Part shown: piece by piece, positions 25,682 through 34,536 of the stretch
Layout: the number at the start of each line of letters is the position of its first letter
Numbering within the stretch: the stretch's first letter is position 1
Source: Flavobacterium laiguense
GTDB taxonomy: Bacteria; Bacteroidota; Bacteroidia; Flavobacteriales; Flavobacteriaceae
Assembly: GCF_003097655.1 (NCBI RefSeq)
Contig: NZ_QCZH01000006.1
Location: 111,402 to 175,401, forward strand
Reading direction: 5' to 3'
Length of the DNA: 64,000 nucleotides
Notes under the pieces: generated by a model
The model's database searches: none
Seen by the model: the letters and a program-made list of their open reading frames with translations, nothing else
What the model was told of the DNA's origin: nothing
Made by a program: the position numbers and the translations under genes

Positions 25682-26440
25682 TTAATTCCAACGATTACTA
25701 TTAAATTGGGTTTTCTTCCAATACCACATCATCAAAAATCCAACCAACGCTCCTCCAAGATGGGCAAAATGAGCTATTCCACTCGAACCACCAAAAAGAG
25801 AACCTCCAGAAACACCCAAATATAAATCAATTAATAATAATACAGGTACAAAATACTTTGCTTTCACTGGTATCGGAATAAACATCAAAGCCAATTCGGC
25901 ATTTGGAAACATGAAAGCAAAAGCAACTAGCAAGCCATAAATAGCTCCAGAAGCCCCTACTACATTCCCCAAATAGGCTCCCATAAAAGACTGAAAATCT
26001 GAAGCTGTTAAAACTTCTTGCCATCTCGTGTCAAATTTACCCTCACTTAATACTTTTAAAATTTCAACCTTTTGGTATCCATTGGCTACTAAGGTATTGA
26101 TTCCATTTTCAAAAAAATAATAATTCACACCTGTATGCAATAAAGCAGCTCCCAATCCGCAGGATATATAAAAGAATACAAACTTTTTACCTCCCCAAAA
26201 ATGTTCCAATGCCGATCCAAAAGAATACAAAGCAAACATATTGAAAGCAATATGCATAATATTAGGCAATGGCGCATGCATAAACATATGCGTAAAAATT
26301 TGCCAAAAATGAAAATCCGGACTTTCGAAAAAATACATCGAAAGCAATTTATAGGCAGGCTCTCCAACGATCATAGAGCCAACATAAAACAGCACATTCA
26401 TTATTAATAACTGCTTTACTGTAGGTGTAATATTCATCAT
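25682..26440 (-). CDS. Rhomboid-family intramembrane serine protease
   Basis: The 252-residue, six-helix protein has FTHMFMHAPLPNIMHIAFNM (HxxxN region), catalytic serine in NVVGASGAIYGLLVAF and catalytic histidine in IAHFAHLGGALVGFLMMW. It is a canonical GASG rhomboid without the tail of its neighbour. Between helices 2 and 4 there is a longer loop (about residues 105-150, GYQKVEILKVLSEGKFDTRW) that may be periplasmic. Its start overlaps the mutL stop by 4 bases (ATGA), so it is translationally coupled to mutL. The two rhomboids are distant paralogs, not a recent duplication. Confidence 0.9.
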   Translation of the reverse strand: MMNITPTVKQLLIMNVLFYVGSMIVGEPAYKLLSMYFFESPDFHFWQIFTHMFMHAPLPNIMHIAFNMFALYSFGSALEHFWGGKKFVFFYISCGLGAALLHTGVNYYFFENGINTLVANGYQKVEILKVLSEGKFDTRWQEVLTASDFQSFMGAYLGNVVGASGAIYGLLVAFAFMFPNAELALMFIPIPVKAKYFVPVLLLIDLYLGVSGGSLFGGSSGIAHFAHLGGALVGFLMMWYWKKTQFNSNRWN

Positions 26441-28329
26441 AATGCAAACTTTTTATCTAAATCTTCCACACGCATGGTGATGAAAGTGGGTTTTTGAAAT
26501 GGGGAAACATTGGGATCTTTACAGGCAAAAAGACCATTCACTACATTTTCCTGTTCTTTTTCGGTCAAATAAGCACCTGTTTTCACTGCCAAACTTCGGG
26601 CCATTGATTTGGCAATAGTATCGTTCTGACTGAAACTGTTTTCTGGAATTCCGTTATGTAAGTCACTCAGTAATTGATCCAAAACTGCAGCCACTTCGCT
26701 CTCGGTAATATTTACAGGAATGCCCGAAATCACGATATGATCTGGATTGGACTCCTCAAAAACAAAGCCTGTATTAATCAATGATTGTTGTAACTCTGCA
26801 ATAAGTTCCATTTCACTTGCCGAATAAAACAAATTGATTGGAAATAACAATTGCTGACTCGATGCATGTTGCACGGTCATATTCACTAGAAATTGCTCGT
26901 ACAAAACACGCTGATGCGCTCTGTTTTGATCTACAATTACCATTCCCGATTTTATGGGAGAAACAATATATTTTTTATGAATTTGATAGGTTTTATGAAC
27001 CGCTTGCTCTACTTCATGATCATTAAACAAAGACGATGTAACCTCTTCATTTTCAAAAGCAAACTCATTATTCTCGAAAGTATATTCGTTATTGCTTGAA
27101 GCAAATTCATTGCCCCCGGAAACAATACTTGTGTCGTGCTTTACATCAACATACAAACTTTCCCAACTTGCGGTTGGCTCGGCTCTTTTATACGTCGGGA
27201 AAAGCTTATTGGGTTTGTCTTCTGCAAAAGGATTGTAATTTCCATCGACTTGAATCGTTGGTATTTCTCCTTCCAAATTTTTATAATGATAAGGCGTATC
27301 TAAATTGGCATCACGTTCAAAATCCAAAACGGGCGCTACGTTAAACTGTCCCAAACTGTGTTTTATGGAAGCTCTCAAAATGGCATACATCGCACTTTCG
27401 TTATCAAACTTGATTTCGGTTTTCGTAGGATGTATGTTGATATCGATAGTATTGGGAGGTACGGTCAAATACAAGTAATAGCTGGGTTGGGCACCATCTT
27501 TCAAAATCCCGTCATAGGCAGCCATAACAGCGTGATGCAAATACGGACTTTTTATAAATCGGTCATTGACAAAGAAAAACTGTTCTCCCCTACTTTTTTT
27601 GGCAAACTCAGGTTTGCTTACAAAACCCTGAATATTCATCATTTCCGTATCTTCAATAACGGGTACTAATTTCTCATTGGTTTTTCCACCAAAAAAATTA
27701 ACAACACGCTGTCTCAAACTCGATGGTGGCAAATTGTACATATCGCTACCATTATGATAAAACGTAAAATGAATTTTGGGGTGTGCCAAAGCCACGCGTT
27801 GAAACTCATCAATCACGTGACGGTATTCCACCGTATCCGATTTTAAGAAATTACGGCGAGCGGGTATATTAAAAAATAAATTTTTGACTGCAAATGAAGT
27901 TCCTTTTGGTAAAACGGCCACATCTTGAGACACAAATTTACTACCTTCTATAATGATGTGAGTTCCCAACTCTTCCAGCTCCAATTTGGTTTTCATTTCC
28001 ATGTGGGCAATCGCCGCAATAGATGCCAGTGCTTCACCACGGAAACCTTTGGTATGCAACGAAAATAAATCCTCGGCTTGACGAATCTTAGATGTTGCAT
28101 GACGTTCAAAACACATACGCGCATCGGTGACATTCATTCCTGAACCATTATCAATTACCTGAATCAATGATTTTCCGGCATCTTTTATGATTAATTTAAT
28201 ATCGGTTGCCTTGGCATCAACAGCATTTTCTAGTAGTTCTTTAACCACAGAAGCTGGTCTTTGCACCACTTCTCCAGCGGCAATTTGATTGGCAACATGA
28301 TCTGGAAGCAATTGAATTATACTCGACAT
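26437..28329 (-). CDS. mutL: DNA mismatch repair protein MutL
   Basis: MutL couples MutS mismatch recognition to downstream repair. The 630 residues hold the GHKL ATPase domain: IAAGEVVQRPASVVKELLEN, the DNGSGM box and TKGFRGEALASI. The transducer domain and a C-terminal dimerisation domain (about 440-630) follow. At residues 467-478 the sequence is DQNRAHQRVLYE, where nicking MutL proteins have DQHA(X)2E(X)4E. The last zinc-site segment, usually CPHGRPT, reads SPFQKPT at about 609-615. The endonuclease therefore looks inactive. The gene is followed by a coupled rhomboid and preceded by a tract of AGATTTT units. Confidence 0.96.
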   Translation of the reverse strand: MSSIIQLLPDHVANQIAAGEVVQRPASVVKELLENAVDAKATDIKLIIKDAGKSLIQVIDNGSGMNVTDARMCFERHATSKIRQAEDLFSLHTKGFRGEALASIAAIAHMEMKTKLELEELGTHIIIEGSKFVSQDVAVLPKGTSFAVKNLFFNIPARRNFLKSDTVEYRHVIDEFQRVALAHPKIHFTFYHNGSDMYNLPPSSLRQRVVNFFGGKTNEKLVPVIEDTEMMNIQGFVSKPEFAKKSRGEQFFFVNDRFIKSPYLHHAVMAAYDGILKDGAQPSYYLYLTVPPNTIDINIHPTKTEIKFDNESAMYAILRASIKHSLGQFNVAPVLDFERDANLDTPYHYKNLEGEIPTIQVDGNYNPFAEDKPNKLFPTYKRAEPTASWESLYVDVKHDTSIVSGGNEFASSNNEYTFENNEFAFENEEVTSSLFNDHEVEQAVHKTYQIHKKYIVSPIKSGMVIVDQNRAHQRVLYEQFLVNMTVQHASSQQLLFPINLFYSASEMELIAELQQSLINTGFVFEESNPDHIVISGIPVNITESEVAAVLDQLLSDLHNGIPENSFSQNDTIAKSMARSLAVKTGAYLTEKEQENVVNGLFACKDPNVSPFQKPTFITMRVEDLDKKFAL

Positions 28330-28509
28330 TAAGATAATTTTAGATTTAGGATTTTAGATTTCAAATAAGGATTAAAACCAAAGAGCACAAATTTAAGGAA
28401 TTTCCATTGGGTTTTATAGCTTTCCCACTCATAAAAAAAAACCAAAAACACCTCAACAATTCTAAATAACTTTTCATCAATGCAATACCACGAACACACT
28501 CTGCCAAAA

Positions 28510-28557
28510 AACAAAAAAACCTATACCATTTCAGTGAACAGTATAGGCTCTTTTTAT
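28510..28557 (-). terminator. Terminator downstream of ribH
   Basis: CCTATAC (28520-28526) pairs with GTATAGG (28541-28547), with T-runs on both strands, so it may act in both directions. It lies about 70 bases beyond the ribH stop. The rest of the gap 28330-28625 is AT-rich, with a small AGATTTT tract near the mutL start. Confidence 0.75.
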
Positions 28558-28625
28558 AGTAATTTGTGAATCGTGCTTAGTAATTAGCTTTTTACCAATC
28601 ACTAATAGCGAATCACTTGAAATAA

Positions 28626-29198
28626 TTATTCCTCTATTTGCAAAGGTAAATTTTCGATACGCAAAGCTCCAGCAGACAACAAATGTTGATTGTCAATTTG
28701 GTGGGACAAAGAAGCTTGTTGACGAATGTATGCCATTTTTATGGCCGCAATAGCCGCTTCTGTTCCTTTGTTTCCGTGAATTCCTCCACTCCTGTCTATT
28801 GATTGCTGCATGTTATCATCTGTAAGCACACAAAAGATAACCGGAACATCTGTTTGCACATTCAAGTCTTTAATCCCTTGGGTTACTCCTTCGCATACAA
28901 AATCAAAATGCTTGGTTTGCCCTTGAATCACACATCCAATGGCAATTACCGCATCTACATTTTGGGTTTGCAACATCTTTTTAGAACCATAAATCAGCTC
29001 AAAACTCCCAGGAACATTCCAACGGATAATATGATGAGAAGGAACTTCGTTTTCCAACAAAGCAGTAATTGCCCCTTTGAAAAGACCTTCTGTGATGGTA
29101 TCATTCCATTCTGAAACAACAATCCCAAAGCGAAAGTCTTTCGCGTTTGGGACTGTGTTTTTATCGTAATCAGATAAATTTTTATTTACGGTAGCCAT
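28626..29198 (-). CDS. ribH: 6,7-dimethyl-8-ribityllumazine synthase
   Basis: RibH condenses the ribitylaminouracil intermediate with dihydroxybutanone phosphate in riboflavin synthesis and forms 60-mer or pentameric shells. The 190 residues contain the core FGIVVSEWNDTITEGLFKGA, then VPGSFELIYGSKKM, AIGCVIQGQTKHFDFVCEGV (catalytic His region) and FCVLTDDNMQQSIDRSGG, then GNKGTEAAIAAIKMA. The N-terminal 20 residues and C-terminal 25 are extensions beyond the usual length of about 155. It follows a TPR membrane protein gene on the same strand; ribD is 19 kb away. Confidence 0.95.
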   Translation of the reverse strand: MATVNKNLSDYDKNTVPNAKDFRFGIVVSEWNDTITEGLFKGAITALLENEVPSHHIIRWNVPGSFELIYGSKKMLQTQNVDAVIAIGCVIQGQTKHFDFVCEGVTQGIKDLNVQTDVPVIFCVLTDDNMQQSIDRSGGIHGNKGTEAAIAAIKMAYIRQQASLSHQIDNQHLLSAGALRIENLPLQIEE

Positions 29199-29288
29199 TT
29201 TATTTTAGAATTTAGATTTTAGAATTCAGATTTTAGATAATAAAGGTAGAACTTTGAAATCCATAAACCAACAATCCTAAATCATTTT

Positions 29289-30068
29289 TTACTCTTGTGA
29301 CAAACCAATCAAACCATCCACTGTAGCAGCTTCTGGAGCGTTTTCAAAATTCTCTTTAATATCTGTAAAATATTTCAATGCATCCGCTTTATTTCCTAAA
29401 GCCAATGCTACTTTACCCGCTTTCATTAAGAAACGTGGAGTCGTAAAATCATTTTTGCTAGCTTCAACCGCTTTCAAATAAAAATCCAAAGCTTCTTTTG
29501 GTTCATTTTTTTGAGAATACGCATCTCCAATAGCTCCTTTTGCCAAAGCACTTAATATAATATCTTTTGAAGAGAATTTCCCTAAATAAGTAATCGCTTC
29601 ATCATATTTACCGGTGTTCAAGTAAGCGATACCAGCGTAATAGTTAGCTAAATTTCCTGCAGCTGTTCCAGAATATTCATCAGCGATTTTTACAAATCCG
29701 AATTTACCTTCAGAACCATTCAATGCTAATTTATATAATGAATCGCTAGCCACACCGTTTGTCGCTTGTTCAAAATTAGATTGCGCTACAAACATTTCGC
29801 TAGCAGCATCTTCTTCTTTAGGGTTAGCAATAAATCTTTGATAAGCAAAATATCCAACAGTAACTAGTGTAATAGCACCAACAACTCCAATTATAATTTT
29901 TTGATTTTTAGCAACCCAGTCTTCTGTTTTAGAAGCTGTTTCGTCTAATTTCGAAAAAACTTCAGCCGTAGCACTGTCCTTTTCGTCAATCATTACATTC
30001 TCAACTGCATCGTCTTTTACTTCTTTTTCTTTTGGTGCTTTATATCCTCTTTTACTGTAAGTAGCCAT
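29289..30068 (-). CDS. Membrane-anchored tetratricopeptide-repeat protein
   Basis: The 259-residue protein has a charged, acidic cytoplasmic N-terminus (about 1-53), one membrane helix (KIIIGVVGAITLVTVGYFAY, about 58-77) and a TPR-like periplasmic part. This includes ANYYAGIAYLNTGKYDEAIT, YSQKNEPKEALDFYLKAVEA and KAGKVALALGNKADALKYF. The layout resembles YfgM/AncA, the SecYEG-associated ancillary protein in proteobacteria, but I infer only a scaffold or chaperone role. It precedes ribH by about 90 bp and is divergent from recF across element A2. Confidence 0.8.
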   Translation of the reverse strand: MATYSKRGYKAPKEKEVKDDAVENVMIDEKDSATAEVFSKLDETASKTEDWVAKNQKIIIGVVGAITLVTVGYFAYQRFIANPKEEDAASEMFVAQSNFEQATNGVASDSLYKLALNGSEGKFGFVKIADEYSGTAAGNLANYYAGIAYLNTGKYDEAITYLGKFSSKDIILSALAKGAIGDAYSQKNEPKEALDFYLKAVEASKNDFTTPRFLMKAGKVALALGNKADALKYFTDIKENFENAPEAATVDGLIGLSQE

Positions 30069-30211
30069 TTAAAATTTAATTTAGTGAACGGCAAAAATAA
30101 AATTTTTATTCTAATGCACGTAAAAAAAGTTGATTTTATATTAAAAATTAAAAAAATATTTTCTAGAAGCGATTTTATCTACAAAAACCATTCCCAATAT
30201 TTCAATAATTA

Positions 30212-30324
30212 GGGCGTGCCACCAGCTAGAAAACAGGGTTATTCCGTTTGTCGTCAAGGCCCTATTTTCTAGCTGCTGTCGGGCTATCCGCCTACAAGGT
30301 AGCTTACTCCTATCCCTCACACGA
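30212..30324 (+). repeat. Structured intergenic element A, copy 2 (candidate RNA motif)
   Basis: A 113-base element of the same length and design as 6291-6403: GGGCGTGCC, long hairpin (30224-30238 with 30260-30274, one C-A mismatch), GTCGGGCTATCCGC, mini-hairpin CTAC-AAG-GTAG (30292-30302) and CTCCTATCCCTCAC. It lies between the divergent TPR-protein and recF genes, in the 389-bp gap 30069-30457. No other gene is seen in that gap. Confidence 0.75.
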
Positions 30325-30457
30325 GCCCACGAACGTAGTAAAAAAAACGAAAACACAAATTCCCATCTTTTATATCGATATTTTTCAATAATTTGCACCC
30401 TCTTTAAAATAGCCCATAAAAAGGCTTCAAAGCCAACAATTCCAGCAAGACCTTCAG

Positions 30458-31537
30458 ATGTATCTAAAAAAAATATCCCTATTCAATTACAAAAACTTTT
30501 CTGAAGCCAATTTTGAATTTGACAGCAAAATCAATTGTTTTGTGGGCAAAAACGGAATCGGAAAAACCAATGTGTTGGATGCCATCTACCATTTGTCGTA
30601 TGGAAAAAGTTATTTCAATCCGCTTGCTGTTCAAAACATCAAACACGGAGAGGAGTTTTTTGTCATTGACGCCGAATTTGAAAAGAACGAAAGAACGGAA
30701 CAAATTGTTTGCAGCCTCAAAAAAGGACAAAAAAAAATACTGAAACGCAACGGAAAAGCCTACGATAAATTCTCAGACCACATCGGATTCATTCCACTTG
30801 TTATCATATCGCCTGCCGACAGAGATTTAATTGTAGAAGGAAGCGAAACCCGAAGAAAATTTATGGATAGCGTGATTTCTCAACTAGACTCACATTATCT
30901 ACAACAACTCATACATTATCAAAAAGTAATGAATCAGCGCAATGCTTTATTGAAGTATTTCGCCCTGAATCACACCTATGACAACGACACCTTATCTATA
31001 TATAATGAGCAACTGACCGAATTTGGCCAATCCATTTTCGAAAAAAGAAAAAATTTCATTGCCGAGTTCATTCCTATTTTCAACTCTCATCATCATAATA
31101 TAACAGGTTCGCAAGAATCGGTTCAATTGATTTATGAGAGCCATTTATTCGAAAACGATTTGCTGACGCTCTTACAACAAAACATCAACAAAGACAGAAT
31201 CCTGCAATACACCAGTGTAGGGATTCATAAAGACGACCTCTCTTTTGAAATTGATAGTTATCCGATCAAAAAATTTGGCTCACAAGGTCAGCAAAAATCA
31301 TTCTTAATCGCTCTCAAACTCGCACAGTTTGAATTCCTGAAAAAACAAAGTGGCGTAAAACCCATTCTGCTTTTTGACGACATCTTCGATAAATTAGACG
31401 AAAGCCGTGTGTCCAAAATCATAGAAATGGTCAACAACGACACCTTTGGCCAACTTTTCATATCAGATACCCATCCCGAACGCACGGAAACAATTGTAAA
31501 ATCAACACACCAGAGTTATACTATTTTTAATTTGTAA
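30458..31537 (+). CDS. recF: DNA replication and repair protein RecF
   Basis: RecF binds gapped DNA and, with RecO and RecR, loads RecA. The 359-residue SMC-like ATPase has the N-terminal strand [19 protein letters not shown], Walker [11 protein letters not shown] near residues 28-37, [19 protein letters not shown], the signature region [20 protein letters not shown], and Walker [16 protein letters not shown]. Length is normal. A rhodanese-thioredoxin lipoprotein gene follows after 78 bp. Its nearness to dnaA fits the common gathering of replication genes around the origin. Confidence 0.96.
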   Translation: MYLKKISLFNYKNFSEANFEFDSKINCFVGKNGIGKTNVLDAIYHLSYGKSYFNPLAVQNIKHGEEFFVIDAEFEKNERTEQIVCSLKKGQKKILKRNGKAYDKFSDHIGFIPLVIISPADRDLIVEGSETRRKFMDSVISQLDSHYLQQLIHYQKVMNQRNALLKYFALNHTYDNDTLSIYNEQLTEFGQSIFEKRKNFIAEFIPIFNSHHHNITGSQESVQLIYESHLFENDLLTLLQQNINKDRILQYTSVGIHKDDLSFEIDSYPIKKFGSQGQQKSFLIALKLAQFEFLKKQSGVKPILLFDDIFDKLDESRVSKIIEMVNNDTFGQLFISDTHPERTETIVKSTHQSYTIFNL

Positions 31538-31615
31538 CTCATATTTAAGATTACTTAAAGATTCAAAAAAGCAAAAATTGCTTAATTTTACACCATATAT
31601 ATAATTCAAAATCAC

Positions 31616-32314
31616 ATGAACTTTAAACACCTTTATTTATTCGTTATATCCTTCATTCTGTTTTCTTGCAACGGACAAACATCCCCTGCGATTAAAACCA
31701 TTGATGTTAAAGCATATTCAGAAAAAATAAACGCCACGCCAAAAGCCCAAATTCTGGATGTTCGCACACCTGAGGAATATGCAACGGGACATATCGAAAA
31801 CTCCGATAATGTAAACTGGCTTAGCGATAGTTTTGTTTTAAGAACAGACAAGTACGACAAAACAAAGCCCGTTTTTGTGTACTGCAAAATTGGCGGAAGA
31901 AGCATCAAAGCAGCCAATAAACTAGCCGAATTGGGTTTTACCACCATTTATAATCTTGACGGCGGAATGCTCAAATGGGAGGCTGCCGGATTAGCGAAAC
32001 CCGATGACAAAATCATAGGTATTTGCAGTCAGGAATATGCCGAATTATTGAATACCGACAAGGAAGTATTGATTAGTTTTTATGCCCCTTGGTGTGCCCC
32101 TTGCAAAAAAATGGAGCCGTATATCCTAAAAATGCAAAAAGAAATGGGAGACAAAGTAGTCATCATCCGATTGAATGCGGACGAAAACAAAACCATCATG
32201 CAGGATTTAAAGATCAGTGAACTTCCTACTTTAGTATTGTATAAAAACAAAGCAATAAAATGGCAGAATTCCGGATTTATTAGCGAGGAAGATTTAAAAA
32301 AACAATTACTATAA
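31616..32314 (+). CDS. Lipoprotein with fused rhodanese and thioredoxin domains
   Basis: The 232-residue protein begins with a lipoprotein signal (ILFSCNGQ, lipidated C18). A rhodanese domain (about 28-130) has active-site C90 in VFVYCKIGGRSIKAA. A thioredoxin domain (about 135-232) has the redox pair C160/C163 in FYAPWCAPCKKM and cis-proline in LPTLVLY. It is probably anchored in the envelope facing the periplasm. The fusion suggests a sulfur-transfer reaction whose persulfide or disulfide is resolved by the attached thioredoxin; that coupling is inference. It stands in a run with DUF2461 8 bases downstream. Confidence 0.88.
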   Translation: MNFKHLYLFVISFILFSCNGQTSPAIKTIDVKAYSEKINATPKAQILDVRTPEEYATGHIENSDNVNWLSDSFVLRTDKYDKTKPVFVYCKIGGRSIKAANKLAELGFTTIYNLDGGMLKWEAAGLAKPDDKIIGICSQEYAELLNTDKEVLISFYAPWCAPCKKMEPYILKMQKEMGDKVVIIRLNADENKTIMQDLKISELPTLVLYKNKAIKWQNSGFISEEDLKKQLL

Positions 32315-32321
32315 TCGGCCT

Positions 32322-32993
32322 ATGCTCTCCAAAGACACCTTACAATTTCTGGAAGACTTAAAAGCCAATAACAATCGTGATTGGTTTCTTGAAAATAAAA
32401 AACGCTACGAAGCCGTAAAAAAAGACTACCATCAACTGGTAGCCGATTTTCTTGACGCCATGAAACCGCTCGACCCGTCACTGGAAATACTTGAAGTGAA
32501 AAATTGCATGTTCCGAATCAATCGCGATGTTCGATTTTCCAAAGACAAATCTCCTTATAAAACAAATCTTGGAATATGGATTTCTAGCGGCACCAAAGGA
32601 TGGAGTCGTTCGGGATACTATATTCAGATCGAAAAAGGAGCTAGTTTTGTAGCTGGTGGATTTTATTCGCCAGAAATGCCTGATTTGAAGAAAATCAGAA
32701 AAGAAATCGCTTACTTCCACGAGGATTTAGTAGCAATTTTGAAAAACAAAACCTTTCAGGAAGAATACAACGGTTTGGACATTACCGAGACCAACTGCCT
32801 TAAAAATGCACCAAAGGATTACCCAAAAGATCATCAGGCAATTGAATTCCTGAAATTAAAAAGCTTTACCGCAAGCCATCAATTCGATTCGAAATTGGCT
32901 TTACAAAAAGACTTTGTCTCCGTTATGGCAGCTAAGATGATTACTTTAAAACCATTAAATGACTTTATAAATAGAGCCTTAACTTCCGAATAA
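32322..32993 (+). CDS. DUF2461 (TIGR02453) family protein
   Basis: The 223-residue protein matches DUF2461 over its full length: LQFLEDLKANNNRDWFLENK, MFRINRDVRFSKDKSPYKTN, GYYIQIEKGASFVAGGFY and AIEFLKLKSFTASHQF near the C-terminus. Function is unknown for the family, which is widespread in bacteria and fungi. It has no signal peptide, so it is cytoplasmic. It follows the rhodanese-thioredoxin gene by 7 bases and is probably co-transcribed with it. Confidence 0.88.
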   Translation: MLSKDTLQFLEDLKANNNRDWFLENKKRYEAVKKDYHQLVADFLDAMKPLDPSLEILEVKNCMFRINRDVRFSKDKSPYKTNLGIWISSGTKGWSRSGYYIQIEKGASFVAGGFYSPEMPDLKKIRKEIAYFHEDLVAILKNKTFQEEYNGLDITETNCLKNAPKDYPKDHQAIEFLKLKSFTASHQFDSKLALQKDFVSVMAAKMITLKPLNDFINRALTSE

Positions 32994-33037
32994 ACTCAAA
33001 GTCAAACCTCTATTTTTATTTATAAAAAAAAATCCGA

Positions 33038-34051
33038 ATGGAAATATTACATCATTTTTCTTTAAAAAGCTACAACACATTTGGCATTGAAGCCAAAGCC
33101 CAACAATTTGTCGCCGTTCACACTGTACCCGAATTGAAAAGCATTTTAGAACACAACAAATCAAATAAAAAATTCATTCTTGGTGGCGGAAGCAATATGC
33201 TTTTGACAAAAGACATCGAAGCTATGGTAATTCATATCGATTTAAAAGGAAAAAAAATCCTAAAAGAAGACGATGATTTTGTTTGGGTAGAAAGCCAAGC
33301 AGGCGAAAACTGGCATGAGTTTGTGCTTTGGACAATAGAACAAAATTTTGGTGGATTAGAAAACATGTCGCTTATTCCCGGAAACGTAGGTACCACACCG
33401 GTACAAAACATTGGGGCTTACGGCACCGAAATGAAAGACACTTTTGTTTCCTGTGAAGCGGTGAATATCGAAAACCAAGAAACAAGACTCTTCACCAAAG
33501 AAGAATGTAACTTTGGTTACCGAGAAAGCGTTTTCAAAAACGAGGTAAAAGATCAATACGTGATAACCTCAGTTGTTTTCAAACTAACGAAACGCAATCA
33601 TAAAATCAATACATCCTACGGAGATATTGCCGCTGAGTTAGTCAAAAACAACATTACAAATCCTGCTTTAAAAGACGTCAGTAATGCCGTAATTGCCATT
33701 CGAAAAAGCAAATTGCCTGACCCAGCCGAATTAGGAAACAGTGGTAGTTTTTTCAAAAATCCAATACTTTTAAAAACTGATTTTGAAAAAATCCACCAGA
33801 AATTTCCTGAAATGAGATTCTTTGACATTTCAGAAACCGAAGTCAAAGTGCCTGCAGGCTGGTTGATTGAACAAGCCGGATTGAAAGGAAAACGTTTTGG
33901 AGATGCCGGAATTCACAAAAATCAAGCGCTCGTTCTCGTAAATTATGGAAATGCTACCGGACAAGAAATTTTGAATGTTTCTAAAATTGTACAGGATACA
34001 GTTTTTAACACATTTGGCATTCACATTGAAGCTGAAGTAAATATAATCTAG
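33038..34051 (+). CDS. murB: UDP-N-acetylenolpyruvoylglucosamine reductase
   Basis: MurB reduces UDP-GlcNAc-enolpyruvate to UDP-MurNAc with NADPH and FAD in peptidoglycan synthesis. The 337 residues include the N-terminal SLKSYNTFGIEAKAQQFV, the FAD-binding ILGGGSNMLL, LENMSLIPGNVGTTPVQNIG, YGTEMKD and YRESVFKN. The C-terminal part has NSGSFFKNP (catalytic serine) and PAGWLIEQAGLKGKRFGDAG. It is type I by length, with the extra loop seen in E. coli MurB. No mur cluster surrounds it. Confidence 0.96.
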   Translation: MEILHHFSLKSYNTFGIEAKAQQFVAVHTVPELKSILEHNKSNKKFILGGGSNMLLTKDIEAMVIHIDLKGKKILKEDDDFVWVESQAGENWHEFVLWTIEQNFGGLENMSLIPGNVGTTPVQNIGAYGTEMKDTFVSCEAVNIENQETRLFTKEECNFGYRESVFKNEVKDQYVITSVVFKLTKRNHKINTSYGDIAAELVKNNITNPALKDVSNAVIAIRKSKLPDPAELGNSGSFFKNPILLKTDFEKIHQKFPEMRFFDISETEVKVPAGWLIEQAGLKGKRFGDAGIHKNQALVLVNYGNATGQEILNVSKIVQDTVFNTFGIHIEAEVNII

Positions 34052-34077
34052 ATTCAAAATAATTCAATTCAAAAAAA

Positions 34078-34524
34078 ATGCTGGTAATAAAAATTTCAAA
34101 TCCAAATGACCCTAGCGCTTATTCTATAATAGAGGAATTATCGCAAAATCTTTATGAAAGATTTGGAAGCGACGGCAAAAACTCTTTTACAGATTGGGAA
34201 AACAACAATCCTAAATACCTATTTGTGATAGCCGAATGGAATACTGAAATTGTAGGATGCGGAGCAATTAGACCTCTTTCTGAAAAAACAGGAGAAGTAA
34301 AACGAATGTTTGCTAAATACCCCAGAAAAAGCATTGGGCAATCTATTTTATCTTTTTTGGAAACAAAAGCAAAAGAGCTGAATTATGAAGAACTAGTTTT
34401 GGAAACAAGAGCAAAAAACGAAGAAGCATGTTCATTTTACTTAAATTCAAATTATATAAAAACACCAAACTATGGCAAATACGCAGACCGCTTAGACGCT
34501 GTTTGTTTTCAAAAAAACCTTTAA
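34078..34524 (+). CDS. GNAT-family N-acetyltransferase (PaiA-like position)
   Basis: The 148-residue GNAT protein has LFVIAEWNTEIVGCGAIRPL (central strands), the acetyl-CoA loop YPRKSIGQSILSFLE, a degenerate version lacking the usual glycines, and EEACSFYLNSNYIKTPNYG. It is followed 12 bases later by a PaiB-like gene. In Bacillus the paiA-paiB pair encodes a polyamine-type acetyltransferase and a regulator, so this pair may be analogous. Sequence similarity to PaiA itself is not evident by eye, so that link rests on gene order. Confidence 0.85.
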   Translation: MLVIKISNPNDPSAYSIIEELSQNLYERFGSDGKNSFTDWENNNPKYLFVIAEWNTEIVGCGAIRPLSEKTGEVKRMFAKYPRKSIGQSILSFLETKAKELNYEELVLETRAKNEEACSFYLNSNYIKTPNYGKYADRLDAVCFQKNL

Positions 34525-34536
34525 AAAGCTATAAAG

